From: Clostridiaceae bacterium DTU079 | Lineage (GTDB): Bacteria; Bacillota; Clostridia; Acetivibrionales; Acetivibrionaceae | Direction: 5' to 3' | DNA length: 64,000 nt | NCBI GenBank assembly: GCA_001512505.1 | Contig: LFSC01000056.1 | Span: forward strand, 8,160-72,159 | In this document: piece after piece, positions 44,419 to 54,121 of the stretch | How positions within the stretch are numbered: the first letter of the stretch is position 1 | Layout of the letters: the number at the start of each line of letters is the position of its first letter | Made by a program: the position numbers and the translations under genes | The notes under the pieces: generated by a model | The model's database searches: none | Told to the model about the DNA's origin: nothing | What the model saw: only the letters and a program-made list of their open reading frames with translations

Positions 44419-45351
44419 TTATTCATTGTCAATGTTTGGAGAATTCCTCTTTCGGTCATTTAACCGCAAATGGATATACTCAACATACATAATTAAAATA
44501 AATAGCCTCAAGGATGAAAATCTCTTTTTATAATCAACAGAAAGATTCTTCATTATTGCTTTTGAAAAAAACCTTGAAATATAATTATTGTATTTTCTTA
44601 CATCCTCTATCTTATCCTCAATAACTCTGTCTGTTACTTTTTCCGGAGGTTTTCCGCATAAATAGAAATATAACGTGGCAGCAACACTATATAGGTCAGA
44701 ATACTTCCCTTGATTTGATTTATCGGAGTAAAACTCCAAGGGAGAGTATCCCGGCGTATAAGCTATTCTTTTTTTCACATTTTTTCTATTGATACATGCA
44801 GAGCCAAAGTCAATTATTACAGGTCCCAAGCTCCCATTAACAATTATATTTTTAGGTTTAATATCCCTGTGGATTATCCCCTTTTTGTGAATATAGTTAA
44901 CGGCTTTAACAAAAGGTATACATATTTTTTTAAATTGCTCCGAAATAAGAAAATTATTTTCATCTTTTATATACCGGTCCAGGGTTTTTCCTTCATAAAA
45001 CTCCAATATGATATAACCCGTATCATTTTCAACAAAGTAATCAATGCATTTTGCAATATTCTTATGATTTAGCTTTTTTAGCACCGCACCTTCGTTCAAA
45101 AAGTTGCTTAACCTCTCATCATACTTGTGTCTGAAGGTAGGCATTTTGAAAACAACCGTCTTGCCGTCCATGGCTCTTAACACTTTGCCTTTGGGATAGT
45201 ACTCTTTTATAATGCATTTAATACCATTAACATTATCATAACCTCTATAGACAATGGATAAATCACTTACCGACAATACACTTTCTATTTCAAATCTGTT
45301 TCTTAACATGATCCCTTTTGGAAGACATATATCATTAATATCAACTTCCAT
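44419..45351 (-). CDS. Serine/threonine protein kinase with degenerate glycine loop
   Basis: A 310-residue kinase domain without PASTA or membrane segments. Present: the Lys in CIIKEYYPKG, catalytic loop IHRDIKPKNIIVNG, DFGSACINRK, and TPGYSPLEFYSD in the activation segment. The phosphate-binding loop, normally GxGxxGxVY, reads LSVSDLSIVYRG with no Gly. The KEYYPKG pattern groups it with cytoplasmic bacterial kinases usually showing GGFGITY. It may bind ATP poorly or differently. The track start is a TTG; the ATG at 45351 has AAGG about 11 bases upstream. Confidence 0.83.
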   Translation of the reverse strand: MEVDINDICLPKGIMLRNRFEIESVLSVSDLSIVYRGYDNVNGIKCIIKEYYPKGKVLRAMDGKTVVFKMPTFRHKYDERLSNFLNEGAVLKKLNHKNIAKCIDYFVENDTGYIILEFYEGKTLDRYIKDENNFLISEQFKKICIPFVKAVNYIHKKGIIHRDIKPKNIIVNGSLGPVIIDFGSACINRKNVKKRIAYTPGYSPLEFYSDKSNQGKYSDLYSVAATLYFYLCGKPPEKVTDRVIEDKIEDVRKYNNYISRFFSKAIMKNLSVDYKKRFSSLRLFILIMYVEYIHLRLNDRKRNSPNIDNE

Positions 45352-45450
45352 CAATAATTCATCCTTCCCCTTCAATTAACACATATCTTATGCATATGTC
45401 CCCATTATTCAGGACGCTTTATTTCTAATTCATGTAAACAGGTAAATGAA

Positions 45451-47832
45451 TTATTCCAACTCAACTATAGTAACCCCGGACTCACCCTCTCCATACTTTC
45501 CAAGCCTAAACGACTTTACACGGGAACTTGATTTTAAATACTTATGGATACCGCTTCTTAGGGTTCCCGTTCCTTTTCCGTGAATTATGGATACCGTACC
45601 AAGTCCGGCAATGGAAGCATCATCAAGATATTTGTCGACACTCTCCAGTGCCTCCTCCAGGTTATAGCCCCTAATATCTATCTCGGTACTGATGCTTCGG
45701 GCCTTCCCTGCTCCGATATCGGAAAAGCCCGACTTTTTCAACTCGATCTTTTGCTCGTCTATGAGCTTTAGGTTGGAAATATGGATATTAACTTTCATTA
45801 TTCCTGCCTGTATCAAAACCTCCCCATCCTTATCGGGAGGTGCCAAAACCGTTCCTTTCTGGTTTAGAGTGACAATCAAAACACTATCCCCAGGTTTTAG
45901 GCTTTGAGGATGCTTTGCCAGTGTATCCCTTCGAACAATCGGCTGTGTCAAAGCTTCTTCTACGGAATCGACCTTTCTTTTAAGCTCCAGTCTCAACTCT
46001 TCGGCTTTCTTGCTGCTTTCTTGGATATGCACTTCCTTTTGAAGCTTTCTCATTTGGGCAACAATCTCTTCAGCCTCTCTTTTTGCCTCATAAAGAATTT
46101 TCCTTGCATCCTCTTTAGCTTGTTTAATATATTTTTCTTTACTTTCAGCAAGCTTTATCTTTTGCTCCTCTATTTCTCTTTTAAGCTTCTCTGCTTCGAG
46201 TCTATAGCTTTCAGCCCGCTTTTTTTCCTCCTCGGTTTTGCTGAGATTCTTTTCTATTGATAACAGCATATCCTCAAACTTTATATCCTCTTGTGTCAAA
46301 AATTCCTTTGCACGTTCAATTACATCATCTAAAAGCCCCAGCCTTTTTGATATGGCAAAAGCATTACTCTTTCCCGGTACCCCAATTAGAAGCTTGTAGG
46401 TCGGCTTCAGCGTCTCAACATCAAATTCGCAGCAAGCATTTTCCACAAACCTTGTTGTGACGGCATACACCTTCAATTGGCTGTAATGGGTAGTAGCCAC
46501 AGTTGTACAGCCCCTATCTTTCAAAAATTCCAGTATTGCCATCGCCAAAGCAGCTCCCTCTGTAGGATCCGTACCGGAACCCAATTCATCAAACAAAACA
46601 AGGGTCTCGCTGTCAATATTATTCAGTATGTTAACGATATTTTTCATATGAGAGGAAAAAGTACTGAGACTCTGCTCAATACTCTGCTCATCTCCTATAT
46701 CGGCAAAAATCTTTTTAAAAACCCCTATCTGAGTACCTTCATTGGCCGGAATATGAAGTCCTGCCTGCGTCATAAGAGTAAACAGTCCCACAGTTTTCAA
46801 CGTAACTGTTTTTCCTCCCGTATTGGGTCCCGTCACAACCAGAGTACTAAAATCCTCCCCAATCCAAAAATCTATGGGTACTACAGTTTTGGGATCAAGA
46901 AGAGGATGTCTTCCCTTTTTAATTACAATTTTACGGTCATCATTTAATGCAGGACAAACACACCTAAAGTCAAGGCTCAGCTTTGACTTGGCAAATATAA
47001 AGTCAATTCTCGCAAGTAGCGTGACATTTGACTTCAAAGTGTCTATGATGCTCCTCACATCTTCGGACAGTTCATATAAAATTCTCTCAATCTCAAGCTG
47101 TTCTTTAATTTTAAGCTCTCTAATATTATTGTTTGCCTCAACCACAGCCATAGGCTCAACAAAAATAGTGGCACCGCTTGCGGAAGAGTCATGAATAAGC
47201 CCCGGTATCTCGGCCCTGTACTCTTGCTTGACAGGAATCACATACCTGTCACCCCTCATGGTAACTATGGGTTCCTGCATATATTTCTTATATGCAGGAG
47301 ACCTCAAAATCTCATTTAGTCTGTCCTTTATCGATTCCTGGGCTTTTCGTATCTGTCTTCTGATATTGGCAAGCGTCGGACTTGCCATATCGGATATTTC
47401 CTCTTCACTAACAATGGAACTGTTTATTTTTTCTTCAACTCTCTTATTGGGTTCAAGGCATCTTATAAGTTCACCGACAATATTTTCATCCTCGGACTTA
47501 ATACTTTCATCATTAGCATAATTTTTAAGATTCCTTACCGCCTTTAGCACTCCCGCTATCTTTAAAAGCTCGCCGGGGTTTAATACAGCACCTATCTCCA
47601 GCCTTTTAAGGCTTTCTCTTATGTCATTGACTCCTCCCATGGGAGGACTTCCCCTTTTGACTATAAATGTAACACCGTCGCTGGTTTCCTTCAAGCTCTT
47701 TAGAACCTTGTCATAGTCAGTCTCCGGTAACAGCCTGGAGGCTATTTCGGCTCCCAAAGGCGATGAAGTAAGGTTTACAAGCAAATTGATTATTTTATCA
47801 AACTCTAATATTTTGAAGGTTTTTTCATTCAT
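45451..47832 (-). CDS. mutS2: MutS2 endonuclease/ribosome-rescue ATPase
   Basis: A 793-residue MutS-family protein without the mismatch-recognition domain. The ATPase core has GPNTGGKTVTLKT (Walker A) and LVLFDELGSGTDPTEGAALA (Walker B). A long coiled coil (about residues 520-640) and the C-terminal Smr nuclease domain (SIIHGKGTGTLRSGIHKYL) follow. Relatives suppress recombination or split collided ribosomes. The ATG at 47832 gives the usual MNEKTxxxLEFDK opening; the track start is a TTG. Confidence 0.94.
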   Translation of the reverse strand: MNEKTFKILEFDKIINLLVNLTSSPLGAEIASRLLPETDYDKVLKSLKETSDGVTFIVKRGSPPMGGVNDIRESLKRLEIGAVLNPGELLKIAGVLKAVRNLKNYANDESIKSEDENIVGELIRCLEPNKRVEEKINSSIVSEEEISDMASPTLANIRRQIRKAQESIKDRLNEILRSPAYKKYMQEPIVTMRGDRYVIPVKQEYRAEIPGLIHDSSASGATIFVEPMAVVEANNNIRELKIKEQLEIERILYELSEDVRSIIDTLKSNVTLLARIDFIFAKSKLSLDFRCVCPALNDDRKIVIKKGRHPLLDPKTVVPIDFWIGEDFSTLVVTGPNTGGKTVTLKTVGLFTLMTQAGLHIPANEGTQIGVFKKIFADIGDEQSIEQSLSTFSSHMKNIVNILNNIDSETLVLFDELGSGTDPTEGAALAMAILEFLKDRGCTTVATTHYSQLKVYAVTTRFVENACCEFDVETLKPTYKLLIGVPGKSNAFAISKRLGLLDDVIERAKEFLTQEDIKFEDMLLSIEKNLSKTEEEKKRAESYRLEAEKLKREIEEQKIKLAESKEKYIKQAKEDARKILYEAKREAEEIVAQMRKLQKEVHIQESSKKAEELRLELKRKVDSVEEALTQPIVRRDTLAKHPQSLKPGDSVLIVTLNQKGTVLAPPDKDGEVLIQAGIMKVNIHISNLKLIDEQKIELKKSGFSDIGAGKARSISTEIDIRGYNLEEALESVDKYLDDASIAGLGTVSIIHGKGTGTLRSGIHKYLKSSSRVKSFRLGKYGEGESGVTIVELE

Positions 47833-48091
47833 AGATGCATCCAATCCCGTTTATTAGATTTATTCACAATTATAGCATAAAAAAATAAGTTTTCAAATCA
47901 GCAGTACATAAAATGCGTTTGAAGTAAAATATGGAAGGTTCTTTGTTTATTCTGTGCTTTGCTCTTTTGAATAAGCAATTCTTATCCTTATATTAGTTCC
48001 AAATGTAACAATTTCCTTACATTAAATTATAAATAAACGCAAATTCTATTAAAGAAGGTTAGTATCCTTTATATCTATGGGAGGTTTTACG

Positions 48092-48304
48092 GTGACAAAT
48101 GAGCAAAAACTTGAAATTATCAAATCCTATATTGATGACATAAAAGCGTTTGAACTTAATTCGGACTGGCCTCTCAGTAAAAAAAAGCACATAAGAAGGG
48201 CTTTAAAAGTGTATAACAACCTGTTCGAAGATGCGCAAAACGGTAAAATGGATCCGGATTACCTTCACGAAAACATCACAAGCTTTATGTATATGCTCCA
48301 GTAA
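48092..48304 (+). CDS. Small helical protein, unknown
   Basis: A 70-residue protein, all predicted helical, with DIKAFELNSDWPLSKKKHIRRAL and KMDPDYLHENITSFM. The ORF track starts at 48077, but that ATG is part of the ribosome binding site (GGGAGG); the GTG at 48092 lies about 8 bases after it and is preferred. A bidirectional terminator follows. No family recognised. Confidence 0.6.
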   Translation: MTNEQKLEIIKSYIDDIKAFELNSDWPLSKKKHIRRALKVYNNLFEDAQNGKMDPDYLHENITSFMYMLQ

Positions 48305-48344
48305 TACTATCAATGTTAAAATTATGAAAGTCTCTTAATAAAAT

Positions 48345-48375
48345 AAAACTCAGGAATGTATAACCCTGAGTTTTT
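48345..48375. terminator. Bidirectional terminator
   Basis: AAAACTCAGG-AATGTATAAC-CCTGAGTTTTT between the small helical protein gene and the amidase gene. The stem sequence is nearly the same as in the terminator at 42072. Confidence 0.8.
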
Positions 48376-48395
48376 GACCTTTCATTGAAAACATA

Positions 48396-49451
48396 TTATT
48401 GGTACATTTTATTAAGACTCTGAAGAGCAGCGTTTCTTAATGCCTCGGCAGCTCTCTGCCTGAATGATTCTGTTTTTAAATTGGCTAATTCGGCAGAATT
48501 GCTCATATATCCTACCTCCGCAATTACTGCAGGCATATTGGAAGTGCGCAGCACTGCAAGGTTGGGCCTTTGAATAACTCCCATGTCTTTTGTTCCCAGA
48601 TGTTTAACCAGGTTAGACTGAACAATTTTTGCAAATTCATAGGAAGAGAGATTTCCCTTTGTCTTTCCACTGCCGGGATAATATAGCGTCATACTGCCTG
48701 ATACTTTACTTTGACCGGCATTGTTATGGATGCTAATTAAAAGGTCAGCACCAACACTATTGGCAAGTCCCGATCTTGCATACAAACTTACCGTTGAATC
48801 ATTGGTTCTTGTCATGTATGTCTGGATACCTTCCTTTTTGAGTAAAGCATCCAATCTTTTTGCTATATCGAGATTCAAGTTTTTCTCCATTACTCCGCCA
48901 TACACGGCACCGGATTGGCTACCGCCATGCCCAGCATCTATAACTACCTTGTAAGTTCTGTTAGAACTCAATCCTCCGCCTCTTGACGGCAACTCTGCTG
49001 CAATTCCTATAAACGCCATTCTATTTATATCATTCCATCCCACATTGTAACCGAAATTTTCTGCTACAAATCTGATAGGAACCATTACCGTTCCATTAAC
49101 CAGTACCGCCGGTGCCTCCATATCCTTCTTGTTCTCATTTACATAAGCGGCTTTTTTTCCAATATTCATTGTAATGGAATTGCTACCCTTTGTCATCATT
49201 ACAACTTCACGCTCAGGATACCAATTGGTCCTGACACCTATTAACTCAAAGGTTGACCTCGCCGGAACCAGTATTCTACCGTCAATGGTAATCGGCTGCC
49301 TTTCCGGATGTATAACCGAACCTTCTACGGCTATTGCTGCGTCTGAAGGTATGCACCAATATCCTGAGTAATTATAACCTGATGCAAAACCTGTAACACT
49401 CAAAATTAAAACAGTTACAAGTACTGCCAGTATCATTGCCAGCTTTTTCAT
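48396..49451 (-). CDS. N-acetylmuramoyl-L-alanine amidase with CuAO_N1-like wall domain
   Basis: A 351-residue secreted enzyme. Signal peptide (LAMILAVLVTVLILSVTGFAS), then a CuAO_N1-like region (about residues 35-145, RILVPARSTFELIGVRTNWYP and TVMVPIRFVAENFGYNVGWN), then an Amidase_3 zinc hydrolase: VVIDAGHGGSQSG, the conserved Glu in GVMEKNLNLDIAKRL, LISIHNNAG, and VIAEVGYMSNSAE. It cleaves the amide between MurNAc and L-Ala in the wall. The same N-domain type occurs in the LRR protein upstream. Confidence 0.92.
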   Translation of the reverse strand: MKKLAMILAVLVTVLILSVTGFASGYNYSGYWCIPSDAAIAVEGSVIHPERQPITIDGRILVPARSTFELIGVRTNWYPEREVVMMTKGSNSITMNIGKKAAYVNENKKDMEAPAVLVNGTVMVPIRFVAENFGYNVGWNDINRMAFIGIAAELPSRGGGLSSNRTYKVVIDAGHGGSQSGAVYGGVMEKNLNLDIAKRLDALLKKEGIQTYMTRTNDSTVSLYARSGLANSVGADLLISIHNNAGQSKVSGSMTLYYPGSGKTKGNLSSYEFAKIVQSNLVKHLGTKDMGVIQRPNLAVLRTSNMPAVIAEVGYMSNSAELANLKTESFRQRAAEALRNAALQSLNKMYQ

Positions 49452-49613
49452 TACTTCCCCCCTCTCATTATAATATGGTTTACATAAAATCCTTCGACAA
49501 AAATTAAATATATCCTCTATGTAATTTTTGTTAGTAGGTAACTACCCAAGCGACATTTCTAAAATATCCGGGCTTAGTACTCTATTTAATTTTTGATAAT
49601 ACCCAACCAAGTT

Positions 49614-49904
49614 TTAGTTTCTAAACTTTCTTCTTATAAATGGAAATATCCAGAATCCAAGAGACATTGAAACAAGACATGCACTAATGCCTGATAAGAT
49701 TGGAAGAAGCATGAAATATAGCTGAGACAGCGAAACAACTTCGCCGCTTTTAATCATAGAAGTGGTTTTAATAATAGCCGTTAAAAACAAAAAGGCTATT
49801 CCGGTAATCTGAAAAATATAGTGCTGCTTTAATAGGTTCAATACAGATGCCGCTAATAATACTACAGTAAATACTGCAATTGAATATGATATACTAAAAT
49901 CCAC
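49614..49904 (-). CDS. Small three-helix membrane protein
   Basis: A 96-residue protein with three hydrophobic helices (residues 6-22, 30-48, 64-88) and a basic end (FIRRKFRN). The start is a GTG with GGGTG upstream. The intergenic space 49905-50044 has nothing clear. No family recognised. Confidence 0.5.
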   Translation of the reverse strand: MDFSISYSIAVFTVVLLAASVLNLLKQHYIFQITGIAFLFLTAIIKTTSMIKSGEVVSLSQLYFMLLPILSGISACLVSMSLGFWIFPFIRRKFRN

Positions 49905-50044
49905 ATTCCAACACCCGGTCTTTCGATTTTTTATAGTAGTTCTAATTCATTCCTATCATCAATTACATAATTATATTTTAATAGCACATTAAGAATAATT
50001 CAAATTATTTCCCTTTGTTGGAATATATTAAGATAAAAGAATAG

Positions 50045-50091
50045 AAAAAACATAGGCCCGGATAGGAAATACACCTCCTATCAGAGCCTAT
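50045..50091 (-). terminator. Terminator of the sugar ABC operon
   Basis: ATAGGC..GATAGGA and TCCTATC..GCCTAT pair as a 13-bp stem with a small internal loop; on the minus strand GTTTTTTC follows. Confidence 0.75.
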
Positions 50092-50200
50092 ATGCTATTT
50101 ATAAGCTTATTATTATACAATCATATTCATATGAGTAAACAGTTTAATTCAACAAATCAGTTTACTCTAAAATATTTTTTTCAGTATGCATATTTCAAAA

Positions 50201-51109
50201 TTATCCCTTAACGGCTCCGGCTGTCATACCGCTGATAAACTTCTTCTGCATTGAGAAGAACATTATAAGTACCGGTATGGTAACAACAGTTCCTGCTGCC
50301 ATCAAAAGATCGTATCTTGCTAACGTATGAGCAATAAACGCTCTTATACCGACCGGAATTGTGAAGACATCTCCTTTTTGTAACAGAACCTGTGCAAAAA
50401 GCAATTCGTCCCACGCCATTAAGAATATATATATTGCAGTTGCAACGATTCCCGGTACTGCCAGAGGCAACATTACACGCAAGAAAGCAGTAAACTTGTT
50501 ACATCCGTCTATTCTTGCAGCCTCTTCAAGCTCTCCAGGTATTGACGCAAAGAATCCTCTTATTATCCAAATACTGAACGGAACATAGAATGCGGCATAA
50601 ATGATGATAATACCATGAAGCGTATTAGTCATCTGAATTCCGATTCTCTCTTGTATCCTGATAAACTGCAGATAAAGAGGAAGCAGGAACATCATTCCCG
50701 GCAACATCTGTGTTGACAAAACCAATATTCCGAAAACACCTGATCCGGGAAATTTATACCTTGCAAGAGCATAACCCGCCAGTGTGGCAATTACAAGTGC
50801 AATCACCATTACGGAAAAACATATAATAAGGCTGTTTCTAAAGTATGTTCCAAAAGGTAATTTTTGAAACACCTCAACATAGTTTGAAAATCTGACAGGC
50901 CATGTAAGCTTCGCTTGCGCAACTGCATCATGACTTACCAATGAACCATAAACCATAAATAAAATCGGACCTAATGCAAAGATTACCAAAAAAACGAGAA
51001 CTATATTGGCAATAGTATCCTTAATCTTTTTTCTTCTTTTAATTGAAGCAAAATAACCAACACTTTTACCTTTGCTTTTTTGTGAATTATAACCATCTCT
51101 TCCCATCAT
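50201..51109 (-). CDS. Sugar ABC transporter permease, MalG-type
   Basis: A 302-residue inner-membrane permease with six helices and the EAA loop ELEEAARIDGCNKFTAFLRVMLPLAVPG, which contacts the ATPase. It belongs to the carbohydrate uptake (CUT1) group. Its start overlaps the first permease stop by 4 bases. No ATPase gene is in the operon, so it relies on an MsmX-like shared ATPase encoded elsewhere (usual for this transporter class). Sugar specificity is not visible; oligosaccharides such as cellodextrins are likely in this group. Confidence 0.9.
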   Translation of the reverse strand: MMGRDGYNSQKSKGKSVGYFASIKRRKKIKDTIANIVLVFLVIFALGPILFMVYGSLVSHDAVAQAKLTWPVRFSNYVEVFQKLPFGTYFRNSLIICFSVMVIALVIATLAGYALARYKFPGSGVFGILVLSTQMLPGMMFLLPLYLQFIRIQERIGIQMTNTLHGIIIIYAAFYVPFSIWIIRGFFASIPGELEEAARIDGCNKFTAFLRVMLPLAVPGIVATAIYIFLMAWDELLFAQVLLQKGDVFTIPVGIRAFIAHTLARYDLLMAAGTVVTIPVLIMFFSMQKKFISGMTAGAVKG

Positions 51110-52086
51110 TTTATCACCAAATCCTCTTTAAAGAATAAATACCATAATGCGACAATTATCAACACAAAGAACATTACAATTACCATAGCAGCTGCACCAG
51201 GGCCAAACTGCCATAATTGGAATGAATTCCTGTGTATATTTGTCATCAGCAAGTCTCCCCAGTCACCAGGTATACCGGCACCATTACCGAACATCATGGA
51301 GACGATGTTGTATGAGTATATATTATTTATCAGGGAGAACATAATGTTAATAGAAAGAATCGGTTTAAGCAAAGGTAAAGTTATATTCCTGAACTGTTGC
51401 CAACCATTCGCACCATCTATTTCAGCAGCTTCATAATAATCCGGAGATATACTTTGAAGTCCTGCCAACATCAAAATCATAGACATCGGCAAACCTCTCC
51501 AGATAGTCGGAATAATTATGGCCCATATTTGATTTCTTCCTACCAACCAGAAAGGTTTGGTCGGAAATATGTGTAATATATCGTGGAATATAACATTAAT
51601 CAATCCACTATCCTGGAACCACAAAAATCCCCAAACTATACCAACAACATAAGAAGGAACAACCCATGGCATAAGAAGTGCTGTTCTTACAAGACCTTTT
51701 CCTTTAAATTCCCGGTTAACCAGCATGGCCATAATAAGACCAAATCCTAGTGTACACAGGGTTACAACAACAGTATAAATACCGGTATTCCTAAGAGCAT
51801 TCCAGAATCCGGTCCTTATCAAACTTTCTTTATTAAAAAGCACTTCGTAGTAGTTTTGAAGCCCAACAAACGGTGCATTCAAAAACTGTTTCATGGTCTT
51901 CATATTTAAATTAAGAAACGATATCCTAATACCGTTAATCATAGGAATGAAGTGAATAAACAACATCCCTAGAAAAGCAGGTAACAATAAAGCATAAGCA
52001 AACAAATTCTGCTTAATTGAATATAATAAATCACCTGTACTTTTTTTCTTAACCCCTATACTAGACTTTTTCAATTGAATATCCAT
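51106..52086 (-). CDS. Sugar ABC transporter permease, MalF-type
   Basis: A 326-residue permease with six helices and the EAA loop YYEAAEIDGANGWQQFRNITLPLLKP. Together with the MalG-type permease it forms the membrane channel for sugar uptake. It begins 142 bases after the binding-protein gene; that gap holds a 16-bp perfect hairpin, listed separately. The N-terminal 25 residues are basic and cytoplasmic. Confidence 0.9.
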   Translation of the reverse strand: MDIQLKKSSIGVKKKSTGDLLYSIKQNLFAYALLLPAFLGMLFIHFIPMINGIRISFLNLNMKTMKQFLNAPFVGLQNYYEVLFNKESLIRTGFWNALRNTGIYTVVVTLCTLGFGLIMAMLVNREFKGKGLVRTALLMPWVVPSYVVGIVWGFLWFQDSGLINVIFHDILHIFPTKPFWLVGRNQIWAIIIPTIWRGLPMSMILMLAGLQSISPDYYEAAEIDGANGWQQFRNITLPLLKPILSINIMFSLINNIYSYNIVSMMFGNGAGIPGDWGDLLMTNIHRNSFQLWQFGPGAAAMVIVMFFVLIIVALWYLFFKEDLVIK

Positions 52087-52140
52087 ATAATCAAGCTCCC
52101 AAATAATTTATATAACATCTTTATTTTGAGTATGAGTATT

Positions 52141-52177
52141 AATTTAGTGCAAGGCACATAATGCCTTGCACTAAATT
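52141..52177 (-). other. 16-bp perfect hairpin between binding protein and permease genes
   Basis: AATTTAGTGCAAGGCA and TGCCTTGCACTAAATT pair perfectly around CATAA. No T run follows on the minus strand. A structure like this protects the 3' end of the binding-protein message in other transport operons and would give more binding protein than permease. Confidence 0.7.
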
Positions 52178-52228
52178 AAATTTACTTTTACTTATAATCA
52201 AGTATCTATTCCAGAAAGTTAGGATTAA

Positions 52229-53629
52229 TTATTCCGCACTTTCTTCGACCTGTAATTCAACTTCATTTTCTTTCAATACAGCATTGATCTGATTTTCAAT
52301 ATCCTTAACAACTTGCTTTGTCTTATCAAAGCTGTATGTACCTTCGATCTGCATAGCATTGTCCCAAACTTTGGACAAACCTTGTGTGAAGTATGTTTCT
52401 GAAGGTGACCAACCAGGAACTCCTTTATAGTGCTTAGCATACTGCATTTGTTCTTTGAATACCTTCTTGAAACTGTCTTCAGTAATTGACGGATCATCAT
52501 ATGCTTCTTTTGTAGTAGGAAGGTTACCAGTTACAGTGGAGTAACCAATCTGTGCATCTTTTGATGCAAGATAGTTGAGAAGCTGAACAGCTTCATCCTG
52601 ATGCTCAGTTGTATCGAATATACAAAGTGCACTACCACCTGCAAATGCGAATCTTCCTTTAGGTCCTTTCGGAACCAAAGTAACTCCAACCTTATCTACA
52701 AAGTCACTTTCTCCGGAATCCTTCTTATCATTCATTCTCTTTGCAACCCATGGACCCATGAAGGATGTTGCATATCCGCCAGCCTCAAATGTAGACTCAA
52801 CATGGTTAGTATCTTTTTCAAGTGAAGTTTTATCCATTAAACCTGCAACAGCAAGCTCTGAATAGAATCTGATACCTTCGAGAGCTGCATCTGATGAGAA
52901 TGCTGCAGTCTTACCGTCTTCACTGAGGAAGTCTCCACCTGCTCCGTATACCCAGATTGAGAAGTTGTGAATAACGTTCCAGTCATTCTTACCGGGCATA
53001 CCCAATGCAGGGAGTTTCTGACCGTCGATTTCAACATTGTTTAACTTTTCAAGAGCTGCTTTAAAGGAATCCCAAGTTTCAAAATCCTTTGTAGGATCTA
53101 CGCCAACTTTTTCACAAGCATCTTTTCTGTAGTAAAGACCTCTTGTTTCTGTAAACCATGGCATACCATAGATTTCATTTCTGCCCATGATTCCCATGTA
53201 CTGCTGAGTTGCTTCTACGAAAGCATCCTTATTGATCTTACCGCTGAGGTCAACCAATCTACCCATTGAACCTATACCAGCAACCCAAGATGAACCCAAC
53301 TGTGAAATATCCGGAGCTTCTCCAGTCATGGAAGCTGCTGTAAGTCTTGTCCAAGCAGCACCCCAGTCAACAACTGTAGGTTGAAGTGTAATGTTCGGAT
53401 TTGCGTCTGAGAACGGTTTACAAACTGAAAGAAAATCTTCTGCCGGATTAGTACTGTTAGGCATAATCCAAATTTCAAGAGTTACCTGTTGTTTTTCTCC
53501 TCCTCCTTGGTTACCTGTTGAACCTTGTGTTGGTGCAGGAGAATTGGATGGCTTATCTCCACCGCCACATGCTGCGAGACTGAATGCCAATGCAGCACCA
53601 ACTAATAATGCAGTTACCTTTTTTAGCAT
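52229..53629 (-). CDS. Sugar ABC transporter substrate-binding lipoprotein
   Basis: A 466-residue family 1 solute-binding protein. The signal peptide ends in the lipobox SLAAC (Cys21), followed by a Gly/Ser/Pro linker. Binding-protein features include NITLQPTVVDWGAAW, GMPWFTETRGLYYRKDACEK and YATSFMGPWVAKRMND, with Trp residues that could stack on sugars. The ATG at 53629 has GGGGG upstream; the track start is 17 codons earlier without a signal peptide start. It is the first gene of the operon. It could be a cellodextrin-binding protein, by analogy to cellulolytic clostridia. Confidence 0.9.
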   Translation of the reverse strand: MLKKVTALLVGAALAFSLAACGGGDKPSNSPAPTQGSTGNQGGGEKQQVTLEIWIMPNSTNPAEDFLSVCKPFSDANPNITLQPTVVDWGAAWTRLTAASMTGEAPDISQLGSSWVAGIGSMGRLVDLSGKINKDAFVEATQQYMGIMGRNEIYGMPWFTETRGLYYRKDACEKVGVDPTKDFETWDSFKAALEKLNNVEIDGQKLPALGMPGKNDWNVIHNFSIWVYGAGGDFLSEDGKTAAFSSDAALEGIRFYSELAVAGLMDKTSLEKDTNHVESTFEAGGYATSFMGPWVAKRMNDKKDSGESDFVDKVGVTLVPKGPKGRFAFAGGSALCIFDTTEHQDEAVQLLNYLASKDAQIGYSTVTGNLPTTKEAYDDPSITEDSFKKVFKEQMQYAKHYKGVPGWSPSETYFTQGLSKVWDNAMQIEGTYSFDKTKQVVKDIENQINAVLKENEVELQVEESAE

Positions 53630-54121
53630 AGTTTTGTTTCCCCCTTTAATGATATGATAATTTAGATATTGCTTATACAATAAATTATACTATAAATAAA
53701 TCTAAGAAAATACAACATGAAATAATTACTATTTTTAGTGAAAATATTACGTTATACTTCAAATTATGCGTTTTTCCTTGCTCTTAGTCATTTTTTTAGG
53801 CTACTGTATTAATTTTACTCTTAAGTCTTAATTACCCTAAAAAATGTCTGAAAACAAGTTCAAAAAGCCTACACTTAAAATAGCATCATTTACATATTGT
53901 CTATTGCATAAACAATATCCTTCACAATATATGGTTTCTACCATATATTATTCTTTTTACACCAAATATATGATATCATAAGAATTAAATTTAGGCAAAT
54001 AAATTTTATAGTATTAAGTTAATGTTTAGAAGCTTATATCGGATTATATAATAATACCGTATATTTCAATATCATGTATTTCTTAGTCAAATAATATTAA
54101 TATATTTAATATAACACGTGT
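53630..54121. other. Intergenic region upstream of the sugar ABC operon
   Basis: Nearly 500 bases, very AT-rich. A TATAAT box (minus strand, near 53690) about 60 bases upstream of the binding-protein start is probably its -10 element, with a poor -35. I see no further gene, repeat or RNA motif. Confidence 0.4.

Noticed and set aside
49500-49560. Possible cyclic-di-GMP riboswitch (GGTAGTTACC-like sequence on the minus strand)
   Set aside because: Only a short inverted repeat matches. The conserved blocks of the GEMM class are missing.
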